From contig OZ024871.1 in assembly GCA_964017185.1 (NCBI GenBank), forward strand, positions 27,690,488-27,754,487: DNA of 64,000 nucleotides, written 5' to 3'. Each line of letters begins with the position of its first letter. The stretch's first letter is position 1. Shown in pieces: positions 23,186-34,239 of the stretch. The DNA is from Rugalucina vietnamica (taxonomy: Eukaryota > Mollusca > Bivalvia > Lucinida > Lucinidae). Made by a program: the position numbers and the translations under genes. The notes below the pieces were generated by a model, which worked only from the letters and a program-made list of their open reading frames with translations, searched no databases and had not been told where the DNA came from.

Positions 23186-23593
23186 AGCTTTGATAGTTTA
23201 CAAATTGTTATTTGTACATAGGTGAAGTAAAGACAATATAAGAGTTTTCAAAATATGAGTATAAAATGTATCAAATGAAAGTGTATCTACACTATTTACA
23301 TTACTTACAGTGTTATTCAAAGTGTCCCATTTTTGTCCAAAGCAAGTATATTATGCTTGAAGAAGCCTTCTTGGCTTCAGTTTTGGACTTGTCTTGTAAA
23401 CCAGGTGTGGTAACTAGGGGTTGCGGGTTCGGTGCATAATTTCGGGTTTCTTAATTATTTTGAATGGGCCTTTTTCGAAGCTAGCACTTATCTCACTTGA
23501 CCTCGACGCCCACTTTGCATTCAGTGTAACATGTTACATCTTGGTATACATTTATTGTTTTCTCCATCATTTGCCAACGTTTGTAAAAGTATA

Positions 23594-26552
23594 TATGGGT
23601 CATTATAAAAAAAATGGAGCAATCCTTGTCCCTGATGATTTTCTCGCAAGCGCGATGTCCGAAGTTTGCTTTCTTCTTCTATAATATTATTATCCGCGGT
23701 TCTTTACTAGAACCACATGCGATTTCACGTTTCCGAGTATGTTATTTGAAAAAAAGAGATGCAAGAAGTGCTATTGTATCGATTTTTACCGTGTCCCCGG
23801 GCCAGGGTAGGTAGTTTTATTTGTTTCCATTGCAAAAGAAGCTGACAGAAATCACATTTTCTGTGGCCATCTATTGCATATAATGTTATTGTTGCATATA
23901 ATGTTATTGAAGTCAAATTCAAAAATCATATGATATATAAAGTGCTATTTAAGAGTGGGGGCACACATATAGTGTTGTCCCTGGAAAACGTATCAGTGCT
24001 GTCACAGTTATTGAAAATCGATTTTGACCAGAGTTACGAATCATTTTCTTAGATCAAAACAATCGCGTTTTGTAGACGACACCAAGCTGAAGATGTAATG
24101 GTAAAAAACTTTTGAACAAATCGCATTACTCCGTTCCTATAACATAAAGAAATGTCAAAATTGGAGTGGGAATTTTACAAGCATCAGTACTATCACGTGT
24201 ATTTTGCCGCTTCTTGCAAATATCACATACATTTTAAAACCATGACTAAATTTCAACTTAGGGCCAGTTAGAATAGACATGCAAAGTTTTTATCCTGCAT
24301 TCTGCTGTTAGTCATTAGAATTAAATTTCTGTGTGAAACTCAGTACTGTCACGGTCAGTGCTGTCACGGTCGTGACAGTACTGATGTGTGACGGCACTGA
24401 GTTAACTTCTGTCAGAAGGTGTGGATTTAGGCTATTGCCTAGACTGAAGGGGGTCATGTCACCTTTCACGAGAGGGTCTCAGCTACTAACACCAGCACCA
24501 GCCAGAAGTGGCAATTTTATATCCGTTTGAAAACCATTTGAGGTGTGTGGGGGTGATACAAAACTACAAATTCAAAATTCTTCGTCGACCAGGGTATATC
24601 CAATTAGCCACGGGGGTGGCACTCACTTAAAGATATAGAGCCAGTATTTGTATGTAGCGCGATAAATGCCATTTTTGTGTCGTCCACACCAAATTAGATT
24701 ACCCCTATTCAGTGAAAAAATAAATTTCAAGCCCCCACTTAATACAGAAAAATCGCATTTTTCTTAAAAACGCCATTCTTTTTCTCGAGGGGTGGGATGG
24801 ACAACTCGGGGTAATTCTGGTACGGATGTGCTGTAAAACCTACCAAATTCATAAACCTCGAAAAGAGGGACCGGTAAAATACACACTAGGGGTCTGTGGT
24901 ACATGAAAATACGAAAGTTTTAACCTTCTTTGACGCATGTGTCTTTTGTGTTTGTATGTTGCATACCATTACGAAAATGTGTTACCCATGCAATATACAG
25001 AGATTTTTTCAGCTTTAAAAATGAGAAAAAATATCTGGTTGTGTACACGTTAGATTTGCCTCGCCGCTACGTTAACATAAAAATGAAATGTTGTGGACAA
25101 AACGTTAAGAAGAACCACCAACAGCAAAATTTGCCTAAGCATTGAAACCGGCGACATGCAAACAGTACAACCACGTCAACCCATGGCTCTTTTCCTTTCC
25201 GTTCCTCCCTGTGCATTTAACTGTGCCGGATTGAAATTAACTACCCGTATATGTACGAGACTGGTTACGACGAAGAAAAACGTGGTAGCTCCGTCTCGAC
25301 ATGACTGAAAGTTATTGACTTAAGTACATAAAACAAACAAAAATATGAGACGCGTCATGAGAAGACATGATTTTGCATATGTGAAAGCAAAAGTGTAGCT
25401 CAGCTACAAGGAAACCTAAATTTGAGGCCCATCCAAGAGGGTATTAGCTCAAAGCTCACTCAAAGAAAAAATGACCTTTCTCCCCAGCTCCCTAAAATAT
25501 TTTCCTTGCTCCCAGATTCCTAAAACCAAAAATGTTCTCTTAATCCCCAACTCCCTTCAAAAGTTTTCCAGTTCTCCCAAGATGCCTAAAAACAAATCGC
25601 CCTGCTACCCAGCCCCCTAAAACCCGTGATAGGGTCCCAAATTTTCTGCGGTCTTTTGTCGTGAACAATCCTGGTTGTCTCAGACCTGGACGAAAGCCCC
25701 AAAGACACATTTTCTCATGCTGCAGCTTAAAGTGATATGCTGAATAGGGCTTCTACTGCGCTTTACGTGTTACATCGTGTTTGAATTGCGTGTAGCGAAC
25801 GTGCTGTGTTAGAGCATTACATCTACGCAAAGGTGTCTATCCCTGGTTAGAGCATCAGCCGAGGCTTCGTTGGTAGCGACCTTAAGTCAGTCACTGTCCC
25901 TAAGCTCATCGGGTAATGGTAAGAAATTAATCAACTCCGCACACATTGGAATGAAAAAGGCGAGATTGGATAATTATCAGTGCTGTCACGACAGCATCAG
26001 TGCTGTCACGATATCAGTGCTGTCACGGTCATAATTATTTAAAATACTAAAAACGCATCATATAAAAGTAATTGCTTTTGGTATGTAATGATACCATACT
26101 GAAGTAGTAAACGTTTAGCAGAAATTATTTTTGGTTTAATCGCACAAGATTATGTCTACAAAAATAAAGCGCTTCAGAAAAAGAACAAATCATAGTATGT
26201 GCATAATCATTGAAGCGCTCTCCCTCGTTAATTCATTGAAAGTATTTAAGGCTTGTGTGAACTATTGTTCGTGACAAGTTATATATAACCCCACTTTCAG
26301 ATTGGGGAAGTCTTATCAAATAAGCGTTTTACGCAAGAAAGTTTGTTCGTGACAGCACTGATATTTTTTCAATAGCACCATACAATTATTTAATGCGGGT
26401 GCACTATTTGTTCAGTTAAACTCGGCATTTTTTATTTCTATATTCTATATACTCTTGTTAATAAAACAATATCATTAAAAAGGAAAAACTGGACAATTAT
26501 TTTTTTTCGTTTTGCCTTTCTGGATTGCTCCATTTTTTGATAATGACCCATA
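23594..26552. mobile_element. 2.96 kb TIR element with clustered internal CAGTGCTGTCAC words
   Basis: The left end ATATGGGTCATTATAAAAAA and right end on the opposite strand ATATGGGTCATTATCAAAAA, both continuing into ATGGAGCAATCC, form ~32 bp inverted termini. The word CAGTGCTGTCAC or one-base variants occurs in both orientations in two clusters, 23994-24402 and 25978-26362, each 0.2-0.8 kb from an end. This resembles subterminal transposase-binding repeats of large DNA transposons. No transposase ORF was found, so it is non-autonomous or a dead copy. Superfamily unknown. Confidence 0.75.
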
Positions 26553-26882
26553 TCGTTAGTATGGTGCAACAACATTGAGCGCTGGTCTATCTAGTGCATG
26601 TACATGTAGTTTATGACTTGCGGTTTTCATTGTTGCAAAATTGCAAATTAACAAATATAGAAGCTTCAAGTTCAAGCCTCTGTAACTCCACACTTTAGTG
26701 GTTTACATTATGATCATTGTTGGTCTTTGCTAATGTTTATGAACATATTTATACGATCATTCTTCCTCTCCACCTGGGCCCAGAATTACAATCCTCGCTT
26801 AAAGTTAAGGAAGACCTTAGTTAAATTGACAAATTTTGACTTAATCGTTTACCGTTAACTAATCGATAACTGCTTTTTTCTT

Positions 26883-27180
26883 AAAACTACAAAGTGTGTT
26901 TATCAACTTAATTAGATGTTCGTTCGTTGTATTAAGTGGCTATTAATTGACAGACGCCTGACACTATATCCAAAATAGGTGTGCCTGCTACTGACAGACG
27001 TCTCGGTCGACAAATACTGCTAATAAATAATTATAATTTAAATTTCTTTAAGTTAGAGTTAAGATAAAATTATTGAGTTAAAGTGCCAAGTAAAATACAG
27101 CGAATCGAAGACAAACTTCGCTTTTACTAATTTTATTTTTACAACCAGAACCAACGTCCCACCCTAACAATCGAAGTGGG
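26883..27180 (+). repeat. Duplicated unit, block C resumed
   Basis: AACTACAAAGTGTGTTTATC matches 48690 and 49750. CAGACGCCTGACACTATATCC, GTAAAATACAGCGAATYGA and ACAACCAGAACCAACGTCCC match 49820-49935 and 51060-51150. Confidence 0.75.
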
Positions 27181-27204
27181 AAAAATTTAATTGACAATCA
27201 GAAG

Positions 27205-27510
27205 GTACAAGTAGGCAACGATCAGGAAAAGGCGCAATCAAAAAAAGATTCCCAATCCAAAAACCGAGGCGGGAAAAAACCAAACTAACAATAAGGTACT
27301 AAGACCATGAATACTTTTAGTAAGCCGAATGAGCAGCTATTTCCCAATAGGTGGCCACTCAGTTACCTAAACTTAACTTGAATATGATAACATACATAAG
27401 GCGCCAAAACACCAAGACATAAAACAATAAGAACCACAACAGAAGTATCGCCTTGGAACGATCAGTAATATAAAATTACTGGCGGGCTTAAACCGGTTTT
27501 ACAATCAGAA
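27205..27510 (-). repeat. Dispersed repeat R2
   Basis: GGTACAAGTAGGCAACGATC at the constant end, then AAGCCGAATGAGCAGC, AAGTATCGCCTTGGAACGATC and TTAAACCGGTTTTAC. Confidence 0.75.
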
Positions 27511-27554
27511 AATCAGATACTGATACAACTAGAAAAAGTGCCTTGAGAGGCACG

Positions 27555-27886
27555 TATACCCCCGGCTGGTAGCCACCAAGCCCCCTTCCCTACCCCGGTT
27601 TGTAGCCAGCCCCTTTCCCTACCCCCTACCTAAACAACCCGGCACATGCTCACCCCTGACATTGAACCTCACATTACCAATGAAAGACAGTACCCTTATC
27701 AAGTACATTTTAGAAATAAGCAGCGTAAAGTACTTTGCATACAAACATGGGGAAGTGTAGTTTTAGAATGACATATCTATTTTAGAGCGGTATACAGAGC
27801 TGACGTGTATACCCAATCTAGGACATAAGCACGGACATTGTGGGTCAGGTCCTCAGTCCTAGATTGAAATGAAAGTAGAATGTCAT

Positions 27887-27940
<54 letters not shown>

Positions 27941-28768
27941 TAGATCTTGACCTCAGGTCCCACCCCCACCCCCACCCCATGCATGGACCCTTGGGTCTAG
28001 CCCTTATGTGGTACCTATGTTGTGTTGTAAGCACGAACATTTTCTGACACATGGTTGTCAAGATATAGACATACAGAATATTAATCTTGGTAACTATTCT
28101 ATCTTATAAATGTGTCCTAGATTTTTACCTCCAGCCCCACCCCTGGAGTTTGGTGCCATGGAATTTAATTCAACCCTAAAGGGTATCTGTGATCCAAACA
28201 GGAATACATTCCTATAAGTATTTGTTAAGATATGAACTTAGAGATGAAAAAACACTATGTAAATAGCACATTTTCAAGGTGACCTAGATTTTGACCTCTA
28301 GCCCCACCCCCGGGCATGGACCCAGGGTCCGAACACACAGAAACAAAGCAAACCATATATGGTACCTATGGTTAAAATATGAATGGTTTCTGATCATTGG
28401 TTCATGAGATATACACCACCAGAGAAACTTTAACCAAAACTTTGACCCAAATTAAAGGTGACCTAGATTTTGACCTCTAGCCCCACCCCCGGGCATGGAC
28501 CCAGGGTCCGAACACACAGAAACAAAGCAAACCCTATAGGGTACCTATGGTTAAAATATGAATGGTTTTTGATCATTGGTTCATGAGATATACACCACCA
28601 GAGAAACTTTAACAAAAACTTTGACATAAATTCCACGAACGTTCCGGAATAACGAACGAACTAACGAACGAACGAACGAACAAACGAACAAACGAACATA
28701 CGAACGGACGAACGGACGAACGGAAAAGCGAAAACTATATACCCGTCGGCATAAATGCCGGGGGTATA
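27555..28768. mobile_element. ~1.2 kb TIR element built of degenerate repeats
   Basis: Left end TATACCCCCGGC and right end GCCGGGGGTATA are inverted. The interior holds poly-A at 27891-27936, two near-identical 179 bp tandem copies (about 28281-28459 and 28460-28638) with GACCTAGATTTTGACCTC and CCCCGGGCATGGACCC, and an (ACGA)n run at about 28640-28725. Related text occurs at 1240-1340. Confidence 0.65.
27891..27936. repeat. 46-base poly-A run
   Basis: An uninterrupted homopolymer, either a retroposition scar or a length-unstable assembly feature. Confidence 0.95.
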
Positions 28769-29989
28769 AAGAGAACATATCGTAAGCTGAGTGATCAACT
28801 ATTTCCCTAAAGGTGGACATTCAGTTACCCAAACTTAACTAAAGGTAATAGTCGAAAGTTCTAACAGGCCACCTAGAATATTATTGATTTGTTTAATGTT
28901 CGCTTGACATTTTGGAACTTCCGTTTTTTATTTTGTTGACTATTTTGTAAACGGTTGCAGATATTTTCCTAATAGTTTATATTTGAATACATATTGACAA
29001 TATGCATTGAACAAGCCATGCGAATTGTCAGTCTAATGAACTTCATTTTTTCACCCCATTTTCTGCAATTTTTCAGAAAATTTAAAGTGTCAGCAAAAGT
29101 TAGGCGGTTACTAAAGGTTTATTAAACTTGAATATTATTACATATTTTCAAATTATTTGCACTGATTTGATGTTTATTTTAGCAGTAGTAGATGTATACA
29201 AGGTCTCCTTTATCAGTATGTCTTTCTTTGGTTTGCTGCCCCCTCCCCACCCCCCCCCCCCTAAAAAAAAAAGACTTAAAAGTTAAATGGGCGATTTTCG
29301 CGTTGTTAGTTGTTGGTTCTCTCTTATATGCACACTACCCTTTATATGCACACTACCCTATATATTTCATTATTTTATTAAAAGAAAATAAATAAGTTCT
29401 ATGTTGTGTGAAATTACAAGAAAAAGTTTGAATCTACAAATATGGATTTGGCACATTTATAAATTTATATTGATTTTTTCGACTTTTCAAGTTAGGGTGT
29501 AGGGTTGTTAAATTTGTTAAATGAGTCGTAAAGATCTGTCATCAACTTCAAGTTGCCGGCAAATTTATGTATGTTTTTGGTCCAAAAATGTCAGCGTTAC
29601 TCAAACAAAATGACTTATGAAAGCATTCGTGATGTATTTTTTTAAGAATGTATATGTGAAAGAATTAAAAATTAAATTAATTTAAGCTTGAAAAAAATGC
29701 ACACTACCATATTCTTATTTTGTTTCCATGTGTCTTATTTTATGTTATAGAATCCAAAAAGAGCCGTTAGAAAAAAAGTCTGAATACTTTTTATTAGCAG
29801 CGAACATGAAGAACACTATATATAAAAATCCAAAAATTTCATATTTTGTCCATAACCGACGAATATGACACTCGGTAAACTATATTTTGTTGATCAACGT
29901 TCATTTTGAGATATATTATATACTTAATAAAATATAGACAAAATGTCCATCAAATGTAATACATAGAAATATTTGATATGATATACAGC
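28769..29989. other. Unassigned AT-rich sequence
   Basis: A C-run followed by an A-run is at about 29240-29272, and GCACACTACCC repeats near 29330-29360. No gene was recognised. Confidence 0.4.
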
Positions 29990-30180
29990 TGTATTTTCAG
30001 ATTTGAAAAGAGTTTATATTTTATATTTTCACATGTGAAAACCACATGTGAAAATAATGTGAAAATATAACATTTTTGGATTGCTTCTGCCTTTTCCATT
30101 TACTTATTCGCGCCACTTCAGAATTTCAAACGCCTATAACATTTTTATTTGCTAACGAAAACATAAAGTGTACGTATCTA
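29990..30180. repeat. Relic related to the hairpin-element tail at 46.3-46.5 kb (inverted)
   Basis: CACTTCAGAATTTCAAACGCC and GCTAACGAAAACATAAAGTG are the complement of matching text at 46440-46500. A short hairpin (TTTTCACATGTGAAAACC...) lies at 30025-30057. Confidence 0.55.
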
Positions 30181-30181
30181 T

Positions 30182-30835
30182 TAGCTCACCTGAGCCGTAG
30201 GCTCACTAGGTGAGCTTATATGATAGGCGGGTACTCGTCGTCCGTCCTTTCGTCGTCCGTCGCCCACCATTTTCAAAGAGCTTCTTCTCTGAAACCGCTT
30301 TGCCAATCAAAGCCAAATTTTATACGAAGCATCTATAGGAATGGAGAACAAATATGTACATAGATAGTCCAGGTTACATGACTAAAATGACTACCATACC
30401 CATATATGGTAAAAACCCTTCAAAATCTTCTCCGGAATCGATGGACGGATTTCAGCCAAACTTTGCATGTCGCATTGGGGACTAGAGTACTGCAATATGT
30501 ACATAGATTATGACCATGACCTATTTTACGCCAAGATCAACATAGGTCGTCCATGCATTTGAATGGGGAAATTGTTAAAGTGTCATTGGAAGAACATGGG
30601 CAAATGGACTGAATATTTACGATTCTGAAAAAATTGGTAACCAGGGGTTGGTCTGCCGCCACCCCGGGGCAACATACATGTTTATTACCATGATACTCAA
30701 AAGATACTCTCTGAAACTGATTTTCCAATAAAAGCCAAAAAGCATCTGTAGAAAGGGGGAACCAATGTGTACACAAATAATCCAGGTCACATGCCCATAT
30801 TTGGGTAAAATTCTTCAGTTCAATAATGCACAACA
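30182..30835. repeat. Dispersed repeat of the ~440 bp family, with terminal hairpin
   Basis: It begins with TAGCTCACCTGAGCCGTAGG folding onto GCCTAC/GGTGAGCTTA, followed by GCTTCTTCTCTGAAACCGC and GGTCGTCCATGCATTTGAATG as at 19.6-20.6 kb. Confidence 0.65.
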
Positions 30836-30855
30836 CCAACACGAATAAATGTCCA

Positions 30856-30910
30856 GATTTATTTAACCCAACGTTTCGCCATCTTGGCTTCTTCAGGGAT
30901 ATAAATAAAC
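30856..30910 (-). ncRNA. Hammerhead-ribozyme-like motif at the terminus of a Penelope-like element
   Basis: Read on the minus strand: a stem I strand (GTTTATTTATATCC), core CTGAAGA, stem II GCC-AAGAT-GGC, core GAAA, a very short stem III region (CGTT), then GGGTTAAATAAATC complementary to the first strand. Penelope-like elements are known to carry minimal hammerhead ribozymes in their terminal repeats, and here the motif lies ~270 bases downstream of the GIY-YIG coding relic on the same strand. Folding and cleavage were not tested. Core position 7 is A, which is tolerated in hammerheads. Confidence 0.6.
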
Positions 30911-31165
30911 AGGTATATGACGTCGCGCACCGTAAAACGCAATGTGTGACAGCGCGCCACGTCAGATACGTTATGACGGAAACTAGCGGAAAAAATACAA
31001 TGTGACAGGGGCATAAAAAAACCCCTGTATATGTGAACGTAGCAATTAAGCGAATGTTAGAAGTATTATAGTGTGAAAACTATTGGATCGAAAATGATAC
31101 AATTATTCCTATAAGATCGTTACACAAAAAAGTAATAATAGGAACAAACAATAGCTGCTTAACTG

Positions 31166-31578
31166 CTACTCAACATTGTACAACAATTTGGAATTCATGC
31201 CTTTTGGGTACATTGTTTCGAGTTTATGTATCCAATAAGTTTCCTTACACAGGCGAGTCATTTCATCATTAACAACATCAATAGGAAGGAAACTGAAATC
31301 TGCAATGGAATGTGAATCTGAATTGAAATGTAAAGCAACGTTTGTTGCATAACCCTCACTGTCATAATTATTTATGTCAAATCTATGGCTATTCATACGT
31401 TTGGAAACTTGTTGATTAGTTTGACCAACGTATTGCTTATTGCAACGTTTACATTCAATCAGATAAATAACATTTTGTGACGTACAATCTGTAGAAAACC
31501 GTAGATTGAACGAGTTTTGAGTACAGGTGCTTGTAAAAACATCCGCTTTAATGATATTTTTACAATGAGAACATTTTT
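31166..31578 (-). pseudogene. Penelope-like element, C-terminal GIY-YIG endonuclease fragment
   Basis: The minus-strand frame, open from ~31578 to the stop at 31166, encodes CSHCKNIIKADVF (Cys-rich linker), then VIYLIECKRCNKQYVGQT (GIY-YIG core), KRMNSHRFD, HFNSDSHSIADFSFLPI and ETYWIHKLETMYPKGMN, the order expected for the C-terminal endonuclease of Penelope-like retroelements. The reverse transcriptase is absent: the element is truncated at an oligo-T/G-rich junction near 31580. It is followed by a 3' region and a ribozyme-like terminus, so only the 3' end of the element is retained. Confidence 0.85.
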
Positions 31579-31607
31579 TTTTTTGGGGGGGGGGAGGGGA
31601 GGGGGGG
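31570..31607. repeat. T-run and G-rich tract
   Basis: Poly-T followed by G runs broken by single A residues; it marks the truncated junction of the Penelope-like fragment and could form a G-quadruplex. Confidence 0.85.
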
Positions 31608-31920
31608 TAAAATTCTTCAAAATTCTTCTTTTCTGGAACCGATGGACAGACTTCAACGAAACTTGGAATGTATCTAGAGTACTACAATGTGTACATAAAT
31701 TATGCCACTTTGATGACCTTGATCTATTTTACGACTAGGTCAGCTTAGGTCGCATATGCACGGTAAACTAGTAAAATCTCATTGGAGGGATAAACTTCCA
31801 AAAATGGGCAAATTGACAGAATATTTATGATTCTAATAATACAATTTACACCAGGGGTTCATCTGTCCCTCTCCTGGGGCTATATACATGTATATGACCA
31901 TAATAGTCAAACAAGTTTTA
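31600..31920. repeat. ~440 bp-family repeat fragment
   Basis: GTACATAAATTATG, GACTAGGTCAGCTTAGGTCGC and CTGGGGCTATATACATGTATA correspond to 20022-20240. Confidence 0.6.
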
Positions 31921-32339
31921 GGTATATATCCCAGATTTCTGTTAAGCGTTTACAGGGCCATTGGTCCGCTAGAACATAGAAATATTTGGGCACCAAGGTT
32001 TGCTATTTTTATTTATTTATTTTTTTATTTTCATTTTTTCTATCTCCCCATTCAATTGGATCAGTTAACTAAGAATATAATCTGTAAATTACGCGACGTT
32101 ATTCAAACCAGTAATTCAAAGAAATACGACCATTTTACATGTTTGTATATTCACTTCGATTATAAAAAGTTGAAAAATTAATAAAAAGAAAATTTAAATG
32201 CTTCTGTTTACTATGGCCTTCATTCCACACGTAAAGTTTAAGATATGTCTATTTCACTTCAATTGATGAAATAAAAGCCCGCTTGTTGGAAACATTCGAA
32301 TATCCTCTATAACTTTAAAAATAAAAGTGGTTTGAAAAG
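31921..32339. other. Unassigned AT-rich sequence
   Basis: No gene or repeat was recognised. A 97-codon frame overlapping 31888-32181 has no family signature. Confidence 0.4.
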
Positions 32340-33668
32340 GGAAAATGGGAGTTTCAAAAGGTTGCATCTCACAAAATATTGAAATTTGCGAATTTTAAAA
32401 TAAGGGTGGGAGAGGGGGAGGGGTAGAGGGCATTAATGATATACAGTTGGACACCATGTATGCTAATTTTGTAATTTCTTCTCTGCTCTTAGTCGATGAA
32501 GGATCCACCTATTTAGAGAATTTAACAGAATTTGACGATAATATTTTAGATATGAAGAAAATCGATAAGAAAAATAAGTATATGAATGCGTACATAAACA
32601 ATACAAAATAGCATTTCAATTCAACTAAGGTGTGCTGAACATCAACAATCCCTGTTTTGAGGGTTTGATAATCCAAATTTATCCCTAGTCATGTTGCTGA
32701 CTTTGATATCCACAATAATCTTTGACAACTTAATTTCTCAATGGAGGCAATCGGTATCATAAGCGTCGTAAAGCACCGTTACATCGATTTAAGCCAACAA
32801 GTAATTTCTTAATTTGCCATACCAAGGCGAATCTGGTATGATTGTTTTTCTTTATGTTGATCGTTTATTCTGCCTGTCTCTCTGTTGTTCTCGCCACATT
32901 TGTTTAGGTTGGTGCTGACAGGATGGGTAACTTGCTGGGAAAGAGCAAATCATCGTGTTCTTCATGCGTGTATTTAAATGTACGTATATTGTATTATCAT
33001 TTCTTTCTAATGTCTGGATTTGGATTTTGAATGAAATTTTATCAACTCCAGATTTTTTATTCTGTATTGAGAATAAATATTACATATCTCTGACACCATT
33101 GAAAATTGATGTCAGGTTGACATGGTTTGGGCGTTCTTGCCGCGTACATTAATCTACCGTATTACTGATAGTTCTTGATAACCATTCGCAATCAGATGCG
33201 ACATCTTTTTTCTTTCAGCGTTTAAGAGATAAAGAATTATCTGATTGGGATGGTTGTGCAGCATTTAAGGTTATAGTCAGTACTTGGGTTTATCATATTC
33301 AAATGTACTTTACATCTTGTTTGAGAGTCATTATGACATCGGTTAATATATCAAATGCAAGGCAAGATAATGAGGGTTTAGATGAATAATAGTGTAAATT
33401 ATGAATTTTGATCAAAATGTTAGCTTAAATAAAGTTTTGTCATTGGTCACGTTTCATCTTCTACATTTTTTGCAATATATTTCCCTTTTCCCGGACAAAC
33501 TTCCTTCAAACCAGATGATTAAAAGCGTATCAGGGATTACCGCTTAAATTCCTTGAATCTTGAATGAAGATATTGCAGATTTTATTTTCTGTGAGAAAAT
33601 TGATTGGTCACCCTGAACAAAACTCAAATTTACACGGAAGAAATCAAAATATAAAACAAATCTCAGAT
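32340..33668 (+). repeat. Duplicated unit, exon-bearing module (unit 2)
   Basis: Homologous in the same orientation to 51480-52490 and partly to 48720-49650. Landmarks: GTCGATGAAGGATCCACCTA, TAAGCGTCGTAAAGC, GGGAAAGAGCAARTCATCGTG, AATAAATATTACATATCTCTG, GTTATAGTCAGT and TTCAAATGTACTTTACATC. Confidence 0.8.
32908..32967 (+). CDS. Putative short first coding exon with N-myristoylation-type start
   Basis: After an acceptor-like TTTGTTTAG (AG 32906-32907) comes ATG at 32923 encoding MGNLLGKSKSSCSSC, then a GTGTAT donor-like sequence at 32968. Gly2 with Gly at position 6 fits the N-myristoylation pattern, and nearby cysteines could be palmitoylated. The paralogous positions are broken: near 49009 the frame after ATG is shifted, and near 51795 the ATG is missing. 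No following exon of the same gene was identified. The joint after TGC would be in phase with the acceptor before fucosyltransferase ATGs, but that link is speculative. Confidence 0.35.
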
Positions 33669-33679
33669 ACTCTTTTTGA

Positions 33680-34226
33680 TTGTGTTTTGTTTGAATTGAT
33701 GCTTTACGTCCCAGTCAAAAGCAATGGTCATGTCGGGACGTTGCCTCCATTTTATGGGACTTTTACTCAACATTAGGATGTCAATAGACTCAAAATAAGC
33801 TTCATAAATGAGCCTGTGCATGAGAAAACCAACAATTTGGGGTTCTGAACAGGTCTGACACAAACCAGGCTGTACAGTCACAGAATAAAGCTAGACTCTT
33901 GAAACTTTGGATATAAGTAGAAGAGGAATTGTACTATCCGTGTGGCGAAAACAAAGGCACTGATCAGCTGTGCAGTTACTGCACAGCTGATCTGCGTCTT
34001 TGTTTTCGCATATGCAACTTGTTGGTTTTCTCATGCACAGGCTCAAATATAACCACCCAACTAAGCCAATAAGGCCTATATGTATGGATGGTTTGACTGG
34101 GAGACCACTACATGAGCGGTTAACCAGTAATCAAATGATTCGAAGCTTTACCTGGAGGCACAAGCAGCCCATCTATTTCTCGTAGGCCCCAATGGGCGGG
34201 GGTCCATATTCCCACTCGACCACCCG
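33680..34226 (-). mobile_element. tRNA-derived SINE with a MITE-A nested inside
   Basis: An 11 bp direct repeat ACTCTTTTTGA flanks the segment (33669-33679 and 34227-34237). The paralogous unit near 52490 lacks the insertion. On the minus strand the head reads GGGTGGTCGAGTGGGA (A-box like tRNA-Ser/Leu) and about 70 bases on GCTTCGAATCA (B-box like). The 3' part (GACTGGGACGTAAAGC then CAAACAAAACAC) resembles the fragment at 39305-39395. Pol III-transcribed SINEs are mobilised by LINEs. Excluding the nested MITE it is about 310 bp. Confidence 0.7.
33809..34045. mobile_element. MITE-A variant nested in SINE
   Basis: Termini TGAGCCTGTGCATGAGAAAA and complement differ from the standard MITE-A end (CTGTGCATGAG for CGCCTCATGGG), but the interior and palindrome (CAGCTGTGCAGTTACTGCACAGCTG) are of the same build. 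It is flanked by AA dinucleotides. This is a distinct subfamily shared with 63669 and 59.0 kb. Confidence 0.85.
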
Positions 34227-34239
34227 ACTCTTTTTGAGA

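Noticed and set aside
25840-25920. Possible tRNA gene (GGTTAGAGCATCAGCC text)
   Set aside because: No B-box or cloverleaf could be assembled around it.
28581-28820. Arg/Ser/Phe/Val-rich minus-strand frame
   Set aside because: Derived from the (ACGA)n tetranucleotide tract.
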